From positions 496,001 to 560,000 of the forward strand of contig NZ_WRPK01000001.1 in assembly GCF_009755815.1 (NCBI RefSeq): a stretch of DNA of 64,000 nucleotides, written 5' to 3'. A program made the translations under genes and the position numbers. Under the pieces are notes generated by a model. That model had not been told where the DNA came from. It was given only the letters and a program-made list of their open reading frames with translations, and did not search any database. This stretch comes from Flavisphingomonas formosensis (GTDB lineage: Bacteria > Pseudomonadota > Alphaproteobacteria > Sphingomonadales > Sphingomonadaceae). This document shows, in pieces, positions 7,276 through 16,369 of the stretch (its first letter is position 1; each line of letters begins with the position of its first letter).

Positions 7276-8145
7276 CTACAGAAACTTCAGTATCGCCTTG
7301 AGCGTCTCTTCCGGCGCTTCCTCCGGCAGGAAATGGTCGCTGTCGATCGATCGGAAGGTGGCGTCGGTCGCCTGTCCCGTCCAGGCGGCGGGGACGTCGA
7401 AGAGCTGGCCGGTGGAGAGCGAGCGTGAGCCCCATAGGATCAGCAGCGGCGCCTCGATCGGGCGGTCGGCATCCGCATCGTCATGCGCCATGTCGATGCT
7501 CGCGCCGGCGCGATAATCCTCGCACATGGCGTGCAGGCCCTCGGCATTGCCGTTGGTCTCCAGATAATCGGCGAGCGCATCGGGATCGTCGCCCATCAGC
7601 TTCGCGCCGCCGGCGATGAGCATTTTGGGGTCGAGCATCATTTCGGGCAGCGGCTCGGGCCGCGGCAGCAGCACCCAGATCCACAGGTTGCTCGCGACCT
7701 TGTAATCCATGTTGCGGTAGATGTGGGTGGTGGGCACGATGTCGAGCAGAATGCCGCGCTCCACCCGGTCGCGATGATCCTTCATCAGCCGCCGCGCGAC
7801 GCGGGCGCCGCGGTCATGGCCGGCGACGCAAAAGGTCGAATGGCCGAGCGATGTCATCAGCGCCGCCATGTCGGCCGCGCTGCGCCGCTTGGAATAATCG
7901 CCGCGCGCCGGCTTGTCGCTGCGCCCATAGCCGCGCAGGTCCGGCAGGACGAGGGTGAAGCGTTCGGCCAGCCTCGGCGCCTGGTGGCGCCACATGATAT
8001 GCGATTGCGGCGCGCCGTGGAGCAGCAGCAGCGGCGGGCCGGACCCGCCGGTCACATAATGGATGCCGGTGCCGTCGTCGACGGTGAAGCGCCCGGCCGT
8101 GTAGCCGGGGAAGAAATCGACAGCGGCCATCGCATCCTCATCCAT
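7276..8145 (-). CDS. alpha/beta hydrolase of the haloacetate dehalogenase group
   Basis: A 289-residue cytosolic hydrolase. Motifs in order: LLLLHGAPQSHIMWRHQAP (oxyanion region), DLRGYGRSDKP, AGHDRGARVARRL with Asp as the predicted nucleophile, MCEDYRAGA, and SDHFLPEEAPEE with the catalytic His. These are the hallmarks of fluoroacetate dehalogenase relatives. Against the Rhodopseudomonas enzyme as I remember it, the halide-pocket His-Trp pair appears as Ile-Trp here, so defluorination is uncertain; an ester or epoxide substrate is possible. ATG 8145 has AGAGG upstream; ATG 8130 is an alternative. It is divergent from fumarase. Confidence 0.85.
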   Translation of the reverse strand: MDEDAMAAVDFFPGYTAGRFTVDDGTGIHYVTGGSGPPLLLLHGAPQSHIMWRHQAPRLAERFTLVLPDLRGYGRSDKPARGDYSKRRSAADMAALMTSLGHSTFCVAGHDRGARVARRLMKDHRDRVERGILLDIVPTTHIYRNMDYKVASNLWIWVLLPRPEPLPEMMLDPKMLIAGGAKLMGDDPDALADYLETNGNAEGLHAMCEDYRAGASIDMAHDDADADRPIEAPLLILWGSRSLSTGQLFDVPAAWTGQATDATFRSIDSDHFLPEEAPEETLKAILKFL

Positions 8146-8316
8146 GGACCGCCTCTTGCTGGGCGGATCCCGAGCAGAGCATGGCGGCCCGAAGCCCGGC
8201 AAGGAGTGTTGTCTGTGAGAACGGGCTTTCAGCGGGATTGCGCCGGACCGGCCTGCGGCGTTAGGGGCTAGGGGTACGACTCCGCTGCATCCGCAGCCCG
8301 CCTTTCGGGGATTCGA

Positions 8317-9840
8317 ATGACCGTCATCATCAAGGAAGCCGACCTGATCGAGAGCGTCGCCGACGCGCTGCAGTTCATCTCCTACTATCACCCCATGGAT
8401 TATATCCGCGCGCTCGGCGTCGCCTATGAGGCGGAGCAGGGCCCGGCCGCCAAGGATGCGATCGCGCAGATCCTGACCAACAGCCGGATGTGCGCCGAGG
8501 GGTATCGTCCGATCTGCCAGGATACCGGCATCGTCACCGTCTTCATCAAATGGGGTCAGCAGTGCCTGCTGGAGAGCGACAAGAGCCTCCAGGAGGTGGT
8601 CGACGAGGGTGTGCGCCGCGCCTATCTCCACCCGGAGAATCGCCTGCGCGCCTCGATCCTCAAGGATCCCGCGTTCAGCCGCGTCAACACCAAGGACAAC
8701 ACGCCGTGCGTGCTCAACGTCGAGATGGTGCCTGGCCATCATGTCGACGTGCAGGTGGCGGCCAAGGGCGGCGGATCGGAGAACAAGTCCAAGTTCGCGA
8801 TGCTGAACCCGAGCGAGTCGATCGTCGACTGGGTGCTCGAGATGGTCCCGAAGATGGGTGCCGGCTGGTGCCCGCCGGGCATGCTCGGCATCGGCATCGG
8901 CGGCACCGCCGAGAAGGCGATGACGCTCGCCAAGGAATCGCTGATGGGCGATATCGACATGGCGCAGCTCAAGGCGCGCGGGCCGCAGACCGACATCGAG
9001 AAGCTGCGCGTCGAGATTTTCGACAAGGTCAATGCGCTCGGCATCGGCGCGCAGGGGCTGGGCGGCCTCGCCACCATCCTCGACGTCAAGATCCTGGATT
9101 ATCCGACCCATGCGGCGTCCAAGCCGATCGCGATGATCCCCAATTGCGCCGCGACCCGTCACGCGCATTTCCACCTCGACGGATCGGGCCCGGCCTATCT
9201 GGAGCCGCCGAGCCTGGACGAATGGCCCAAGGTGGAATGGGCGCCCTCCAAGGAGTCGATCCGCGTCGACCTCGACACGCTGACGCCGGAGATCGTCGCC
9301 TCGTGGAAGCCCGGCGACCGGCTGCTGCTCAACGGCAAGATGCTCACCGGGCGCGACGCCGCGCACAAGCGCATCCAGGACATGCTGGCCAGGGGCGAGG
9401 AGCTGCCGGTCGATTTCAAGGGCCGGGTGATCTATTATGTCGGCCCGGTCGATCCGGTGCGCGATGAGGTGGTCGGCCCCGCCGGCCCCACCACCGCGAC
9501 GCGGATGGACAAGTTCACCGAGATGATGCTGGCCGAGACCGGGCTGATCGCGATGGTCGGCAAGGCCGAGCGCGGCCCGGTGGCGATCGAGGCGATCAAG
9601 AAGCACAAGGCCGCCTATCTGATGGCGGTCGGCGGCGCGGCCTATCTCGTCGCGCGGGCGATCAAGGGCGCGAAGGTCGTCGGCTTCGAGGATCTCGGCA
9701 TGGAGGCGATCTACGAGTTCGACGTGAAGGATATGCCGGTGACGGTGGCGGTCGACGCCACCGGCGAGAGCGTGCACCACACCGGCCCGCTGGTCTGGCG
9801 TGAGAAGATCGCGAAGGAGCGGCTGCTGGAGCAGGCCTGA
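8317..9840 (+). CDS. class I iron-sulfur fumarate hydratase
   Basis: The 507-residue protein is a fused-chain class I fumarase, interconverting fumarate and malate in the TCA cycle with a labile 4Fe-4S cluster. Predicted cluster ligands are Cys67 (PICQDTG), Cys185 (GWCPPGML) and Cys277 (PNCAATRH). The C-terminal beta domain has YYVGPVDP and GPAGPTTATRMD, where the TTxxRMD stretch fits substrate binding. Length matches the family. The stop codon overlaps the next gene's ATG by one base (TGATG), suggesting coupled translation. Confidence 0.95.
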   Translation: MTVIIKEADLIESVADALQFISYYHPMDYIRALGVAYEAEQGPAAKDAIAQILTNSRMCAEGYRPICQDTGIVTVFIKWGQQCLLESDKSLQEVVDEGVRRAYLHPENRLRASILKDPAFSRVNTKDNTPCVLNVEMVPGHHVDVQVAAKGGGSENKSKFAMLNPSESIVDWVLEMVPKMGAGWCPPGMLGIGIGGTAEKAMTLAKESLMGDIDMAQLKARGPQTDIEKLRVEIFDKVNALGIGAQGLGGLATILDVKILDYPTHAASKPIAMIPNCAATRHAHFHLDGSGPAYLEPPSLDEWPKVEWAPSKESIRVDLDTLTPEIVASWKPGDRLLLNGKMLTGRDAAHKRIQDMLARGEELPVDFKGRVIYYVGPVDPVRDEVVGPAGPTTATRMDKFTEMMLAETGLIAMVGKAERGPVAIEAIKKHKAAYLMAVGGAAYLVARAIKGAKVVGFEDLGMEAIYEFDVKDMPVTVAVDATGESVHHTGPLVWREKIAKERLLEQA

Positions 9841-10925
9841 TGCGCCGCTGGCTGAAGCGGCTGGGGGGCGCGCTGCTGGCGCTGCTCGTCCTCCTGCTGC
9901 TCACGCCGATCCTCCTCCCGCCCTTTCTCGACCGGGTCTATTATACCGGCCCCAAATCCGCGCATTTCGACGGGCAGCGCTTCTTCAATCCCGATGAACC
10001 CAAAGGGGGGGCGCCGAAATATTTCAACCCGGCGCGCATCCTGCGTTTCGTAACCGGTGGGGAGCGGACGCCCTGGCCGCGGCACGTGCCCGTCCAGCCG
10101 GCGCATCCGCCGCGCAAGGTGACGGGCGATACGATGCGGGTGACCTGGATCGGCCACGCGACGGTGCTGATCCAGACGCAGGGGCTGAACATCCTTACCG
10201 ATCCGATCTTCTCGGAACGGGCCTCGCCCTTCCCCTGGTTCGGCCCGCTCCGGGTTCGCGAGCCGGGCGTCCGGTTCGAGGATCTGCCGAAGATCGATCT
10301 CGTCCTCGTCAGCCACAACCATTACGATCATATGGACCTGCCGACCCTGGAGCGGCTATGGTCCCGCGACCGGCCGCTGATCGTCACCAGCCTCGGCAAT
10401 GACACCATTCTCGGCTGGCACGGCATCACCGCCATCGCGCGTGACTGGGGACAGAGCGTCGCGGTGAAGCCGGGCGTCGCGGTGATCCTCGATCGCGTGC
10501 ATCATTGGGGCACGCGCTGGGGCAAGGATCGTTCCCGCGCGCTATGGTCCGGCTTCACGATCACGATGCCGCATGGCGGCAACGTCTTTTTCGCCGGCGA
10601 TACCGGTCCGGGCGATATGCGCTGGCCGCTGGAGGCGAAGGCACATGGGCCGATCCGATTCGCGATGATCCCGATCGGCCCCGAGCGGCCGCGCGCGATG
10701 ATGCATCCCAATCATGTGGATGGCGCGGATGCCGTCCGCGTGTTCACCTTGCTCGGTGCGAAAAGCGCGCTGGCGATCCACTGGGGCACCTTCCAGCTCG
10801 GTGCCGATGGGATAGACGAGCCGGTGGACTCGATGCACAGGGCCGAAGCGGCCCAAGGCGTCGATCCGCAGCGCTTTCGCACCACCGGTGCGGGCCAAGC
10901 CTGGCTCGTGCCGAAGGTGCGATAG
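9840..10925 (+). CDS. membrane-anchored MBL-fold hydrolase (NAPE-PLD/UlaG-like)
   Basis: A 361-residue protein with an N-terminal membrane helix (about residues 9-30, LGGALLALLVLLLLTPILLP) and a metallo-beta-lactamase domain. Metal motif SHNHYDHMD corresponds to HxHxDH; FAGDTGPGDM and IHWGTFQLG supply further ligands. The nearest recognised relatives are N-acylphosphatidylethanolamine phospholipase D-type and UlaG-type enzymes, so a phosphodiester or lactone substrate near the membrane is plausible. It starts inside the fumarase stop codon, which implies co-expression without proving a shared pathway. Confidence 0.85.
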   Translation: MRRWLKRLGGALLALLVLLLLTPILLPPFLDRVYYTGPKSAHFDGQRFFNPDEPKGGAPKYFNPARILRFVTGGERTPWPRHVPVQPAHPPRKVTGDTMRVTWIGHATVLIQTQGLNILTDPIFSERASPFPWFGPLRVREPGVRFEDLPKIDLVLVSHNHYDHMDLPTLERLWSRDRPLIVTSLGNDTILGWHGITAIARDWGQSVAVKPGVAVILDRVHHWGTRWGKDRSRALWSGFTITMPHGGNVFFAGDTGPGDMRWPLEAKAHGPIRFAMIPIGPERPRAMMHPNHVDGADAVRVFTLLGAKSALAIHWGTFQLGADGIDEPVDSMHRAEAAQGVDPQRFRTTGAGQAWLVPKVR

Positions 10926-10986
10926 CGGAGCGACCTGCGTCGCGATCAGGTCCTTCTCCACGCTTTCGGAAGAGGCCAGTAAGCCC

Positions 10987-11352
10987 TCAGGCCTTCTCCA
11001 GCGTACATTGGAGCGGATGCTGGTTCTGACGGGCGAAGTCGATCACCTGACCCACCTTGGTCTCGGCGACCTCGTAGGTGAAGACGCCGCACACGCCGAC
11101 ACCCTTCTGATGGACGTGCAGCATGACGCGCGTCGCGTCCTCGATGCTCATGCGGAAGAACCGCTGGAGCACGAGCACGACGAACTCCATCGGCGTGTAA
11201 TCGTCGTTCAGCATCAGGACGCGATAGGGCTGCGGCTGCTTCGTCCGCGTACGGGTGCGTGTTGCGACGCCAACGCCGGTGCCGCCTTCCGCATCACCGT
11301 CCTTGCGCGTGGCCATCGCCTGAGGGGCAAGCGCGTGGTGCATATTTTCCAT
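10987..11352 (-). CDS. clpS: ATP-dependent Clp protease adaptor ClpS
   Basis: ClpS delivers N-degron substrates to ClpAP. The 121-residue product has an extended Arg/Thr-rich N terminus and the conserved core [40 protein letters not shown] and the tail [11 protein letters not shown]. The [11 protein letters not shown] stretch forms the N-end binding pocket. ATG 11352 was chosen for its GGAG nine bases upstream; ATG 11316 also fits. No clpA lies next to it within the window. Confidence 0.93.
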   Translation of the reverse strand: MENMHHALAPQAMATRKDGDAEGGTGVGVATRTRTRTKQPQPYRVLMLNDDYTPMEFVVLVLQRFFRMSIEDATRVMLHVHQKGVGVCGVFTYEVAETKVGQVIDFARQNQHPLQCTLEKA

Positions 11353-11500
11353 GAATCTCCGTGGCACAAAGATATGGTGCGTCGGCCCCGGGGGCAAGAG
11401 CGTCGCGCGCCATTCGTCGGACATGCGAAAACGGCCGCCCCGCTGGAGCGACCGTTCCTGCTATGCAAACCGCGCGGAGTGCGCGGGAAGGCGCTGCCGA

Positions 11501-12277
11501 TTAGAGCGCGGTAGCCTTCAGCTTTTCCATCGCCACGGTGTAGCGGGTCGAGATCGGCTGGAAGATCTCGCCGGCGAGCTTCACCATATGCTCGCTGACC
11601 TTCGATGCTTCGGTGATCGCCGAGTCGAACGCGGTCTTCGCATAGTCGCTCTGGAGCTGATACAGTTCCGACGGCGACTTGGCGCCGGCGAAGCTCTTGA
11701 AGGTCGCGGTCGCGGTCTCGAAGCTCTTCTTGCCATATTCGACGGCTTCCTGGCCCAGCGTCTCGGCGCCCTTGGCGGCCACGCGCGACGAGGTCACGAT
11801 CGCCTCGACATTGCCCTTGGTCAGGTCCGTAAGCTCCTCCACGAACTTGGAGCTCTTTTCCATTGCAGCCTTGGCGCGCTCGTTCAGATCACCGAACATC
11901 GCCTGCACCTTTTCCGTCGCCATAATCTTCGTTCCTTTCTGCGCCGGCGCGGACGCGATGGTCACGCCTGCCGTGGTCGTGGGAGTAGCAGCCTCAGTTG
12001 CCTCACTCGCCGAGGCGACTTTTGCCGCCTTCGTCTTGGGCTGCGCGACGACGGCCTCGGGGGCCGGCGGCTCGACAGCCGGGGATGCGGCGAGGGTTTC
12101 GGCCGCAATTTCCACGGCATCGGCCGGAGCCTCCGCCGCAGCGCTTGTCGCCTCCGCCGGGGCTTCGGCCTGGACAGAGGAGCTCACGGGAAGCGCGTCC
12201 TCGGCGGAAGCCGTCGCCTTGCGAGGACGTTTCGCCGCGGGCGAGCCCGGCTTCTTGTCCGCTGGGGTTTCGGACAT
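11501..12277 (-). CDS. phasin, PHA granule-associated protein
   Basis: A 258-residue phasin (phasin_2 type) that coats polyhydroxyalkanoate granules. The N-terminal 120 residues are Ala/Pro/Lys-rich and low-complexity, like PhaF-type or histone-like extensions. The amphipathic helical phasin domain begins near MATEKVQAMFGDLNERAKAA and ends with ISTRYTVAMEKLKATAL. GGGAG precedes the ATG at 12277. It lies directly downstream of the PHA synthase gene on the same strand, which supports the call. Confidence 0.9.
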   Translation of the reverse strand: MSETPADKKPGSPAAKRPRKATASAEDALPVSSSVQAEAPAEATSAAAEAPADAVEIAAETLAASPAVEPPAPEAVVAQPKTKAAKVASASEATEAATPTTTAGVTIASAPAQKGTKIMATEKVQAMFGDLNERAKAAMEKSSKFVEELTDLTKGNVEAIVTSSRVAAKGAETLGQEAVEYGKKSFETATATFKSFAGAKSPSELYQLQSDYAKTAFDSAITEASKVSEHMVKLAGEIFQPISTRYTVAMEKLKATAL

Positions 12278-12402
12278 GCACTGCTCCCGAGATTCGATGT
12301 TGCAATGCACAAATAGAGAGTCGGGGGGGAATTGCAAGAAGTTTTTGTGCACTGCAACAAAGTCGTCACAGCCACCCTGCGCCGGGGCGGACGGCCCCTG
12401 CG

Positions 12403-14145
12403 TCAGCGGGTTCTCACATATCGGCCTGGCGCATCCTCGATCGCCGGAAAGGCTCCGTTGCCGGGAATGCGCGCGTTTTCGGCCACAACACGGGCGCTTG
12501 CCTGATCCTCGATCCATTGGATCCAATCGGGCCACCAGCTCCCGGCCACTTCCTTCGCGCCCGCAACAAACTCTTGAAGCGTCCGATGGTTTCCAGGATT
12601 GGTCCAGTATTGATATTTTTTTGCCGAGGGCGGGTTCACCACGCCGGCGATGTGACCTGACCCGGCAAGCACGAAGCGCTTCGGCCCGGCGAGATGGTGC
12701 ATCAGCTTCCATACGCTTTCAGCCGGCGCGATGTGATCCTCCCGTCCGGCTTGGATATAGCTGGGCGTCTCTACGCGGCTGAGGTCGATCGGCGTGCCGT
12801 CGATCGTGACGCCGCCGGGCTGGACCAGCTTGTTGTCCCGATACAGATCCTCGAGATAGGCGCGGTGCCATTTGGCCGGCAGGTTGGTGTAGTCGCCATT
12901 CCAGTGGAGCAGGTCGAAAGGCGGATATTCCTGGCCGAGCAGATAGTTGTTGACCACATAGCTCCAGATCAGGTCGCGCCCGCGCAGCAGGTTGAACGTG
13001 GCCGCCATATAGCGCCCGTCGAGATAGGCGCCTTCACTGGTGAGCATCGAGATGAGCTTCATCTGATCGTCGTCGACGAACAGGTTGAGATCGCCCGCGC
13101 CCGCGAAATCCACCTGGGCGGTGAAGAAGGTCGCGCTCTTCACCTTCTGCGCCTCGCCCCGCGCCGCGAGCAGGGCAAGCGTCATCGCCAGCGTCGTGCC
13201 GGCGACGCAATAGCCGATCGCATGCACCCCCTCCACGCCGAGCAGTTCGCGCACCGCGTCGATCGCGTCCACCTGGCCGCGCAGCACATAGTCGTCCGCG
13301 GTGATGTCCGCCATGCTGGCATCGGCCGATTTCCAGGAGACCACGAAGACGGTCAGCCCCTGTTCCACTGCCCAGCGGATAAAACTCTTCTGCGGCGAGA
13401 GATCGAGAATATAATAGCGGTTGATCCATGGCGGGAAGATGACGAGAGGCGTCTCGAACACCGTCTCGCTGGTCGGTGCATATTGGATGAGCTGGTAGAG
13501 CGGCGTCTCGCGGACCACCTTGCCGGGCGTCGCGGCGATGTTGCGACCGAGCTCGAAGGCGTTCGGGTCGGTCTGGGTGAGCTGGCCCTTGCCGAGATCG
13601 GCCAGCATATATTCGAGGCCCTTCAGCAGATTCTCGCCGCGCGTCTCGATCGTCTTCTCGAGCACCTGCGGATTGGTGAGCGGGAAGTTGGACGGGCTCA
13701 TCGCGTCCGCGAACAGGCGGGTGACGAACCGGATCTGCTCGCGCTGGCGCGCGTCGACGCCGCTGATCGCATCCACGCTGCTCAACAGATGCTCGCACAG
13801 CATCAGATAGGTCTGCCGAATCAGATCGAACACCGGATTGTCGCGCCATTGCGGGGCGGCGAAGCGGCGATCCTTGTCCGCGGGATTTGCTGGCGCCGTA
13901 TCGGGCGCGGGTGGGGCGAGAAAGCGCTGCCACAGGCGGATGCTGTCGTTCCAGAACGCATTCTGCACCTCGGCCGCGCGATTCGGGTCGAAGAACAGGG
14001 TGGCCAGCTTCTTACCGTCGCCGCCGTCCGCCTGGCTCATCGCTTCCATGACCATCTGCTGGGCGCGGCCGATGATCCAGGTCCAGTGCTGCAGTTCCTC
14101 CAGCGAAGGCATGTCCGGGATGGTTTTTTCGCTCGCGTCGGCCAT
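12403..14145 (-). CDS. phaC: class I polyhydroxyalkanoate synthase
   Basis: Polymerises 3-hydroxyacyl-CoA into PHA on granule surfaces. The 580-residue length fits class I. The lipase-like box is GYCVAG with nucleophile Cys313; Asp of AGREDHIAP and His of GSGHIAGVVNPP complete the triad. WINRYYILDL and FVVSWKSAD are further class I signatures. ATG 14145 has an AAGGG site. A longer in-frame extension to 14235 would run into the divergent aminotransferase gene and was rejected. The phasin gene follows, separated by about 125 bases. Confidence 0.95.
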   Translation of the reverse strand: MADASEKTIPDMPSLEELQHWTWIIGRAQQMVMEAMSQADGGDGKKLATLFFDPNRAAEVQNAFWNDSIRLWQRFLAPPAPDTAPANPADKDRRFAAPQWRDNPVFDLIRQTYLMLCEHLLSSVDAISGVDARQREQIRFVTRLFADAMSPSNFPLTNPQVLEKTIETRGENLLKGLEYMLADLGKGQLTQTDPNAFELGRNIAATPGKVVRETPLYQLIQYAPTSETVFETPLVIFPPWINRYYILDLSPQKSFIRWAVEQGLTVFVVSWKSADASMADITADDYVLRGQVDAIDAVRELLGVEGVHAIGYCVAGTTLAMTLALLAARGEAQKVKSATFFTAQVDFAGAGDLNLFVDDDQMKLISMLTSEGAYLDGRYMAATFNLLRGRDLIWSYVVNNYLLGQEYPPFDLLHWNGDYTNLPAKWHRAYLEDLYRDNKLVQPGGVTIDGTPIDLSRVETPSYIQAGREDHIAPAESVWKLMHHLAGPKRFVLAGSGHIAGVVNPPSAKKYQYWTNPGNHRTLQEFVAGAKEVAGSWWPDWIQWIEDQASARVVAENARIPGNGAFPAIEDAPGRYVRTR

Positions 14146-14233
14146 CGCCCTTCTTCCGCTGACAGTGGGTGCTTTCCGCCCTATAAGGCCCCCACGACGC
14201 ACAGGCGATCCCCGCCGCGTCGAAGAGGAACCC

Positions 14234-15442
14234 ATGAACGACGATTTCTACCGCATCCGCAGACTGCCCCCCTATGTCATCGCCGAAGTGAACGCGATGC
14301 GGGCGGCGGCGCGCGCGGCGGGTGAGGACATCATCGATCTGGGCATGGGCAATCCGGACCTGCCGCCGCCGCCGCACGTCATCGACAAATTGTGCGAGGT
14401 CGCGCGCAAGCCCGACGCGCACGGCTATTCCGCTTCCAAGGGCATTCCTGGCCTGCGCCGCGCGCAGGCAGGCTATTATCAGCGCCGCTTCGGGGTCGAG
14501 CTCGATCCCGAGAGTGAGGTGGTGGTGACGCTCGGCTCCAAGGAGGGGCTGGCCAACCTTGCCCAGGCGATCACCGCGCCGGGCGATGTCGTGCTGGCGC
14601 CCAATCCGAGCTATCCGATCCACACGTTCGGCTTCATCATCGCCGGCGCCACCATCCGCTCGGTGCCGACCACGCCGGACGAGCGCTATTGGGACGCGCT
14701 CGACCGGGCGGTGAAGTTCACGGTGCCCAAGCCGTCGGTGCTGGTGGTCGGTTATCCGTCCAACCCGACCGCCGAGGTGGTCGACCTCGCCTTCTACGAA
14801 CGGCTGGTCGCCTGGGCGAAGGAGCATCAGATCTGGGTGCTCTCCGATCTCGCTTATTCCGAGCTCTATTATGACGGCGTGCCGACGCCCTCGATCCTGC
14901 AGGTGCCGGGCGCAAAGGACGTGGCGGTGGAATTCACCAGCATGTCCAAGACCTACAGCATGGCGGGCTGGCGGATGGGCTTCGCGGTCGGCAACAAACA
15001 GCTGATCGCGGCGCTGACTCGGGTGAAGAGCTATCTCGATTATGGCGCCTTCACGCCGATCCAGGCGGCGGCGGTGGCGGCGATCAACGGACCGCAGGAC
15101 ATCGTCGATCAGAATCGCGAGCTCTACAAGCGCCGCCGCGACATATTAGTCGAGAGCTTCGGCCGCGCCGGCTGGGAGATTCCGCCGTCGCGCGCCTCCA
15201 TGTTCTGCTGGGCGCCGCTGCCGCCGGCGCTGGCACATCTCGGCAGCCTGGAATTCTCCAAGCAGCTCCTCACCCATGCCCAGGTCGCGGTCGCGCCGGG
15301 CGTCGGCTATGGCGAGGATGGCGAAGGCTATGTGCGCATTGCGATGGTCGAGAATGAGCATCGCATCCGCCAAGCGGCACGCAACGTGAAGCGTTATCTG
15401 CAGAGCATGGGCGTCAACAGCGTGGCGAAAAAGGCCGGCTGA
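14234..15442 (+). CDS. class I/II PLP aminotransferase, alanine (AlaC-like) type
   Basis: A 402-residue PLP enzyme. The N terminus (FYRIRRLPPYVIAEVNAMRA) and DLGMGNPDLP, GYSASKGIPGLR, NPSYPIHTFG, GYPSNPTAEVV and SMSKTYSMAGWRMGF (Lys forms the Schiff base) match AlaC, the glutamate-pyruvate transaminase. LL-diaminopimelate aminotransferases are close relatives, so the substrate is a strong inference only. GAGGAA precedes ATG 14234. It is divergent from phaC with an 88-bp shared promoter region. Confidence 0.9.
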   Translation: MNDDFYRIRRLPPYVIAEVNAMRAAARAAGEDIIDLGMGNPDLPPPPHVIDKLCEVARKPDAHGYSASKGIPGLRRAQAGYYQRRFGVELDPESEVVVTLGSKEGLANLAQAITAPGDVVLAPNPSYPIHTFGFIIAGATIRSVPTTPDERYWDALDRAVKFTVPKPSVLVVGYPSNPTAEVVDLAFYERLVAWAKEHQIWVLSDLAYSELYYDGVPTPSILQVPGAKDVAVEFTSMSKTYSMAGWRMGFAVGNKQLIAALTRVKSYLDYGAFTPIQAAAVAAINGPQDIVDQNRELYKRRRDILVESFGRAGWEIPPSRASMFCWAPLPPALAHLGSLEFSKQLLTHAQVAVAPGVGYGEDGEGYVRIAMVENEHRIRQAARNVKRYLQSMGVNSVAKKAG

Positions 15443-15525
15443 CACGCCATCCCGGAAATGCTGGCGCATCCGGGATTGTTGCGCCCAATATTGCGGCGGC
15501 CGCCCCTGGCGAGGGGCGCCGCCGT

Positions 15526-15945
15526 TCAGGCATCCACCGTCATCCGTTCGATCAGGGGAAAAAGCTCGCGATTCTCGCGCACGATGCGCACCGAGAGCGC
15601 ATCGAGCAAATCCTCCGTCTCGGCGCGAAAGGCGTCCCAGCCGCGGGTGATCGCATCGTGAGTCCAGATCGCCATCCAGACCTCGACACTGTCACGCAGG
15701 CCGCCCACCTCGCGGGTGAAATCCTCTGCGGTTTTGGCGAGCTGCGGATCCGGCCCGTCGATCAGCCGTGGATAAAGCATGTCGTCTTCGCGCTGGAGAT
15801 GCGCGGTGAGCAGTTTGTAGAGGCGATCCCGGCACAGCAGCAGCTCGTCGTTGCGCGCGGCATGCGCCGGATAGAGATGCATGCGGAGCTGATGGGATAG
15901 TCGAATCAGCTCGGCATGTTCCGAGCGTAACTGACACGTCGGCAT
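15526..15945 (-). CDS. hemerythrin-like (HHE) domain protein
   Basis: A 139-residue four-helix protein. Candidate di-iron ligands lie in SEHAELIRLSHQLRMHL, LTAHLQREDDMLYPRL and ENRELFPLIE, the HHE pattern. Such proteins bind oxygen or NO or sense redox state; a specific role is not visible. A GTG extension to 15981 exists, but ATG 15945 gives the family-like start. It is convergent with the aminotransferase gene. Confidence 0.8.
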   Translation of the reverse strand: MPTCQLRSEHAELIRLSHQLRMHLYPAHAARNDELLLCRDRLYKLLTAHLQREDDMLYPRLIDGPDPQLAKTAEDFTREVGGLRDSVEVWMAIWTHDAITRGWDAFRAETEDLLDALSVRIVRENRELFPLIERMTVDA

Positions 15946-16369
15946 GGGTGCCCAATTCCCCCTCTTAAAAATTGGCCCCACGAGTCGTCACCATTGCGGA
16001 GGGCCGTAAACGAAAAATTACCGTCGATACGAAAAGCGGGTGTCAATGCGCGTGCAGCCCCCGGACCGTGCACGGGCTGCGCTCAACCGAGCCGGTCACC
16101 ATCGGTTTGCGTATCGCTCCGTCGGCAAAGCTGCGCATCGCGACCGAACTTATCCTGCTTGTCGTTCATGGCTTTCCTTTTTCCGGAGCGGCGGAATGCT
16201 CCCGTGGACGACGAAAGCAACCGCTGCGGTTGCCGGCGCGTTCCTGCGGCTGGCGGCCAATGTGTTGGAAACACGATATTATGCCGGCGTAACGGCCTTG
16301 CCCTTGCGCCCGCATCCACCTGATGGCTTATAGGCGCGGCTTGCCGCTCCGTATCCGGAGGACTGTCCC
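15946..16369. other. intergenic region without a convincing gene
   Basis: Several overlapping frames are open here but none has family features or a matching ribosome site. On the minus strand a 28-codon ORF at 16083-16169 (MNDKQDKFGRDAQLCRRSDT and so on) has AAGGAAA upstream and may be real, at low confidence. The stretch 16340-16369 carries the ribosome site (CCGGAGGA) for the exported methyltransferase. Confidence 0.4.

Noticed and set aside
8146-9780. Long minus-strand open frame opposite fumarase, continuous with the hydrolase gene
   Set aside because: It mirrors the high-GC third-position pattern of fumarase, is His/Arg/Asp-rich and has no family match; only the 7276-8145 part is a gene.
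13180-13240. PHA synthase box GYCVAG instead of the textbook GxCxGG
   Set aside because: As I recall, this variant is usual in alphaproteobacterial class I synthases, and the rest of the triad is intact.
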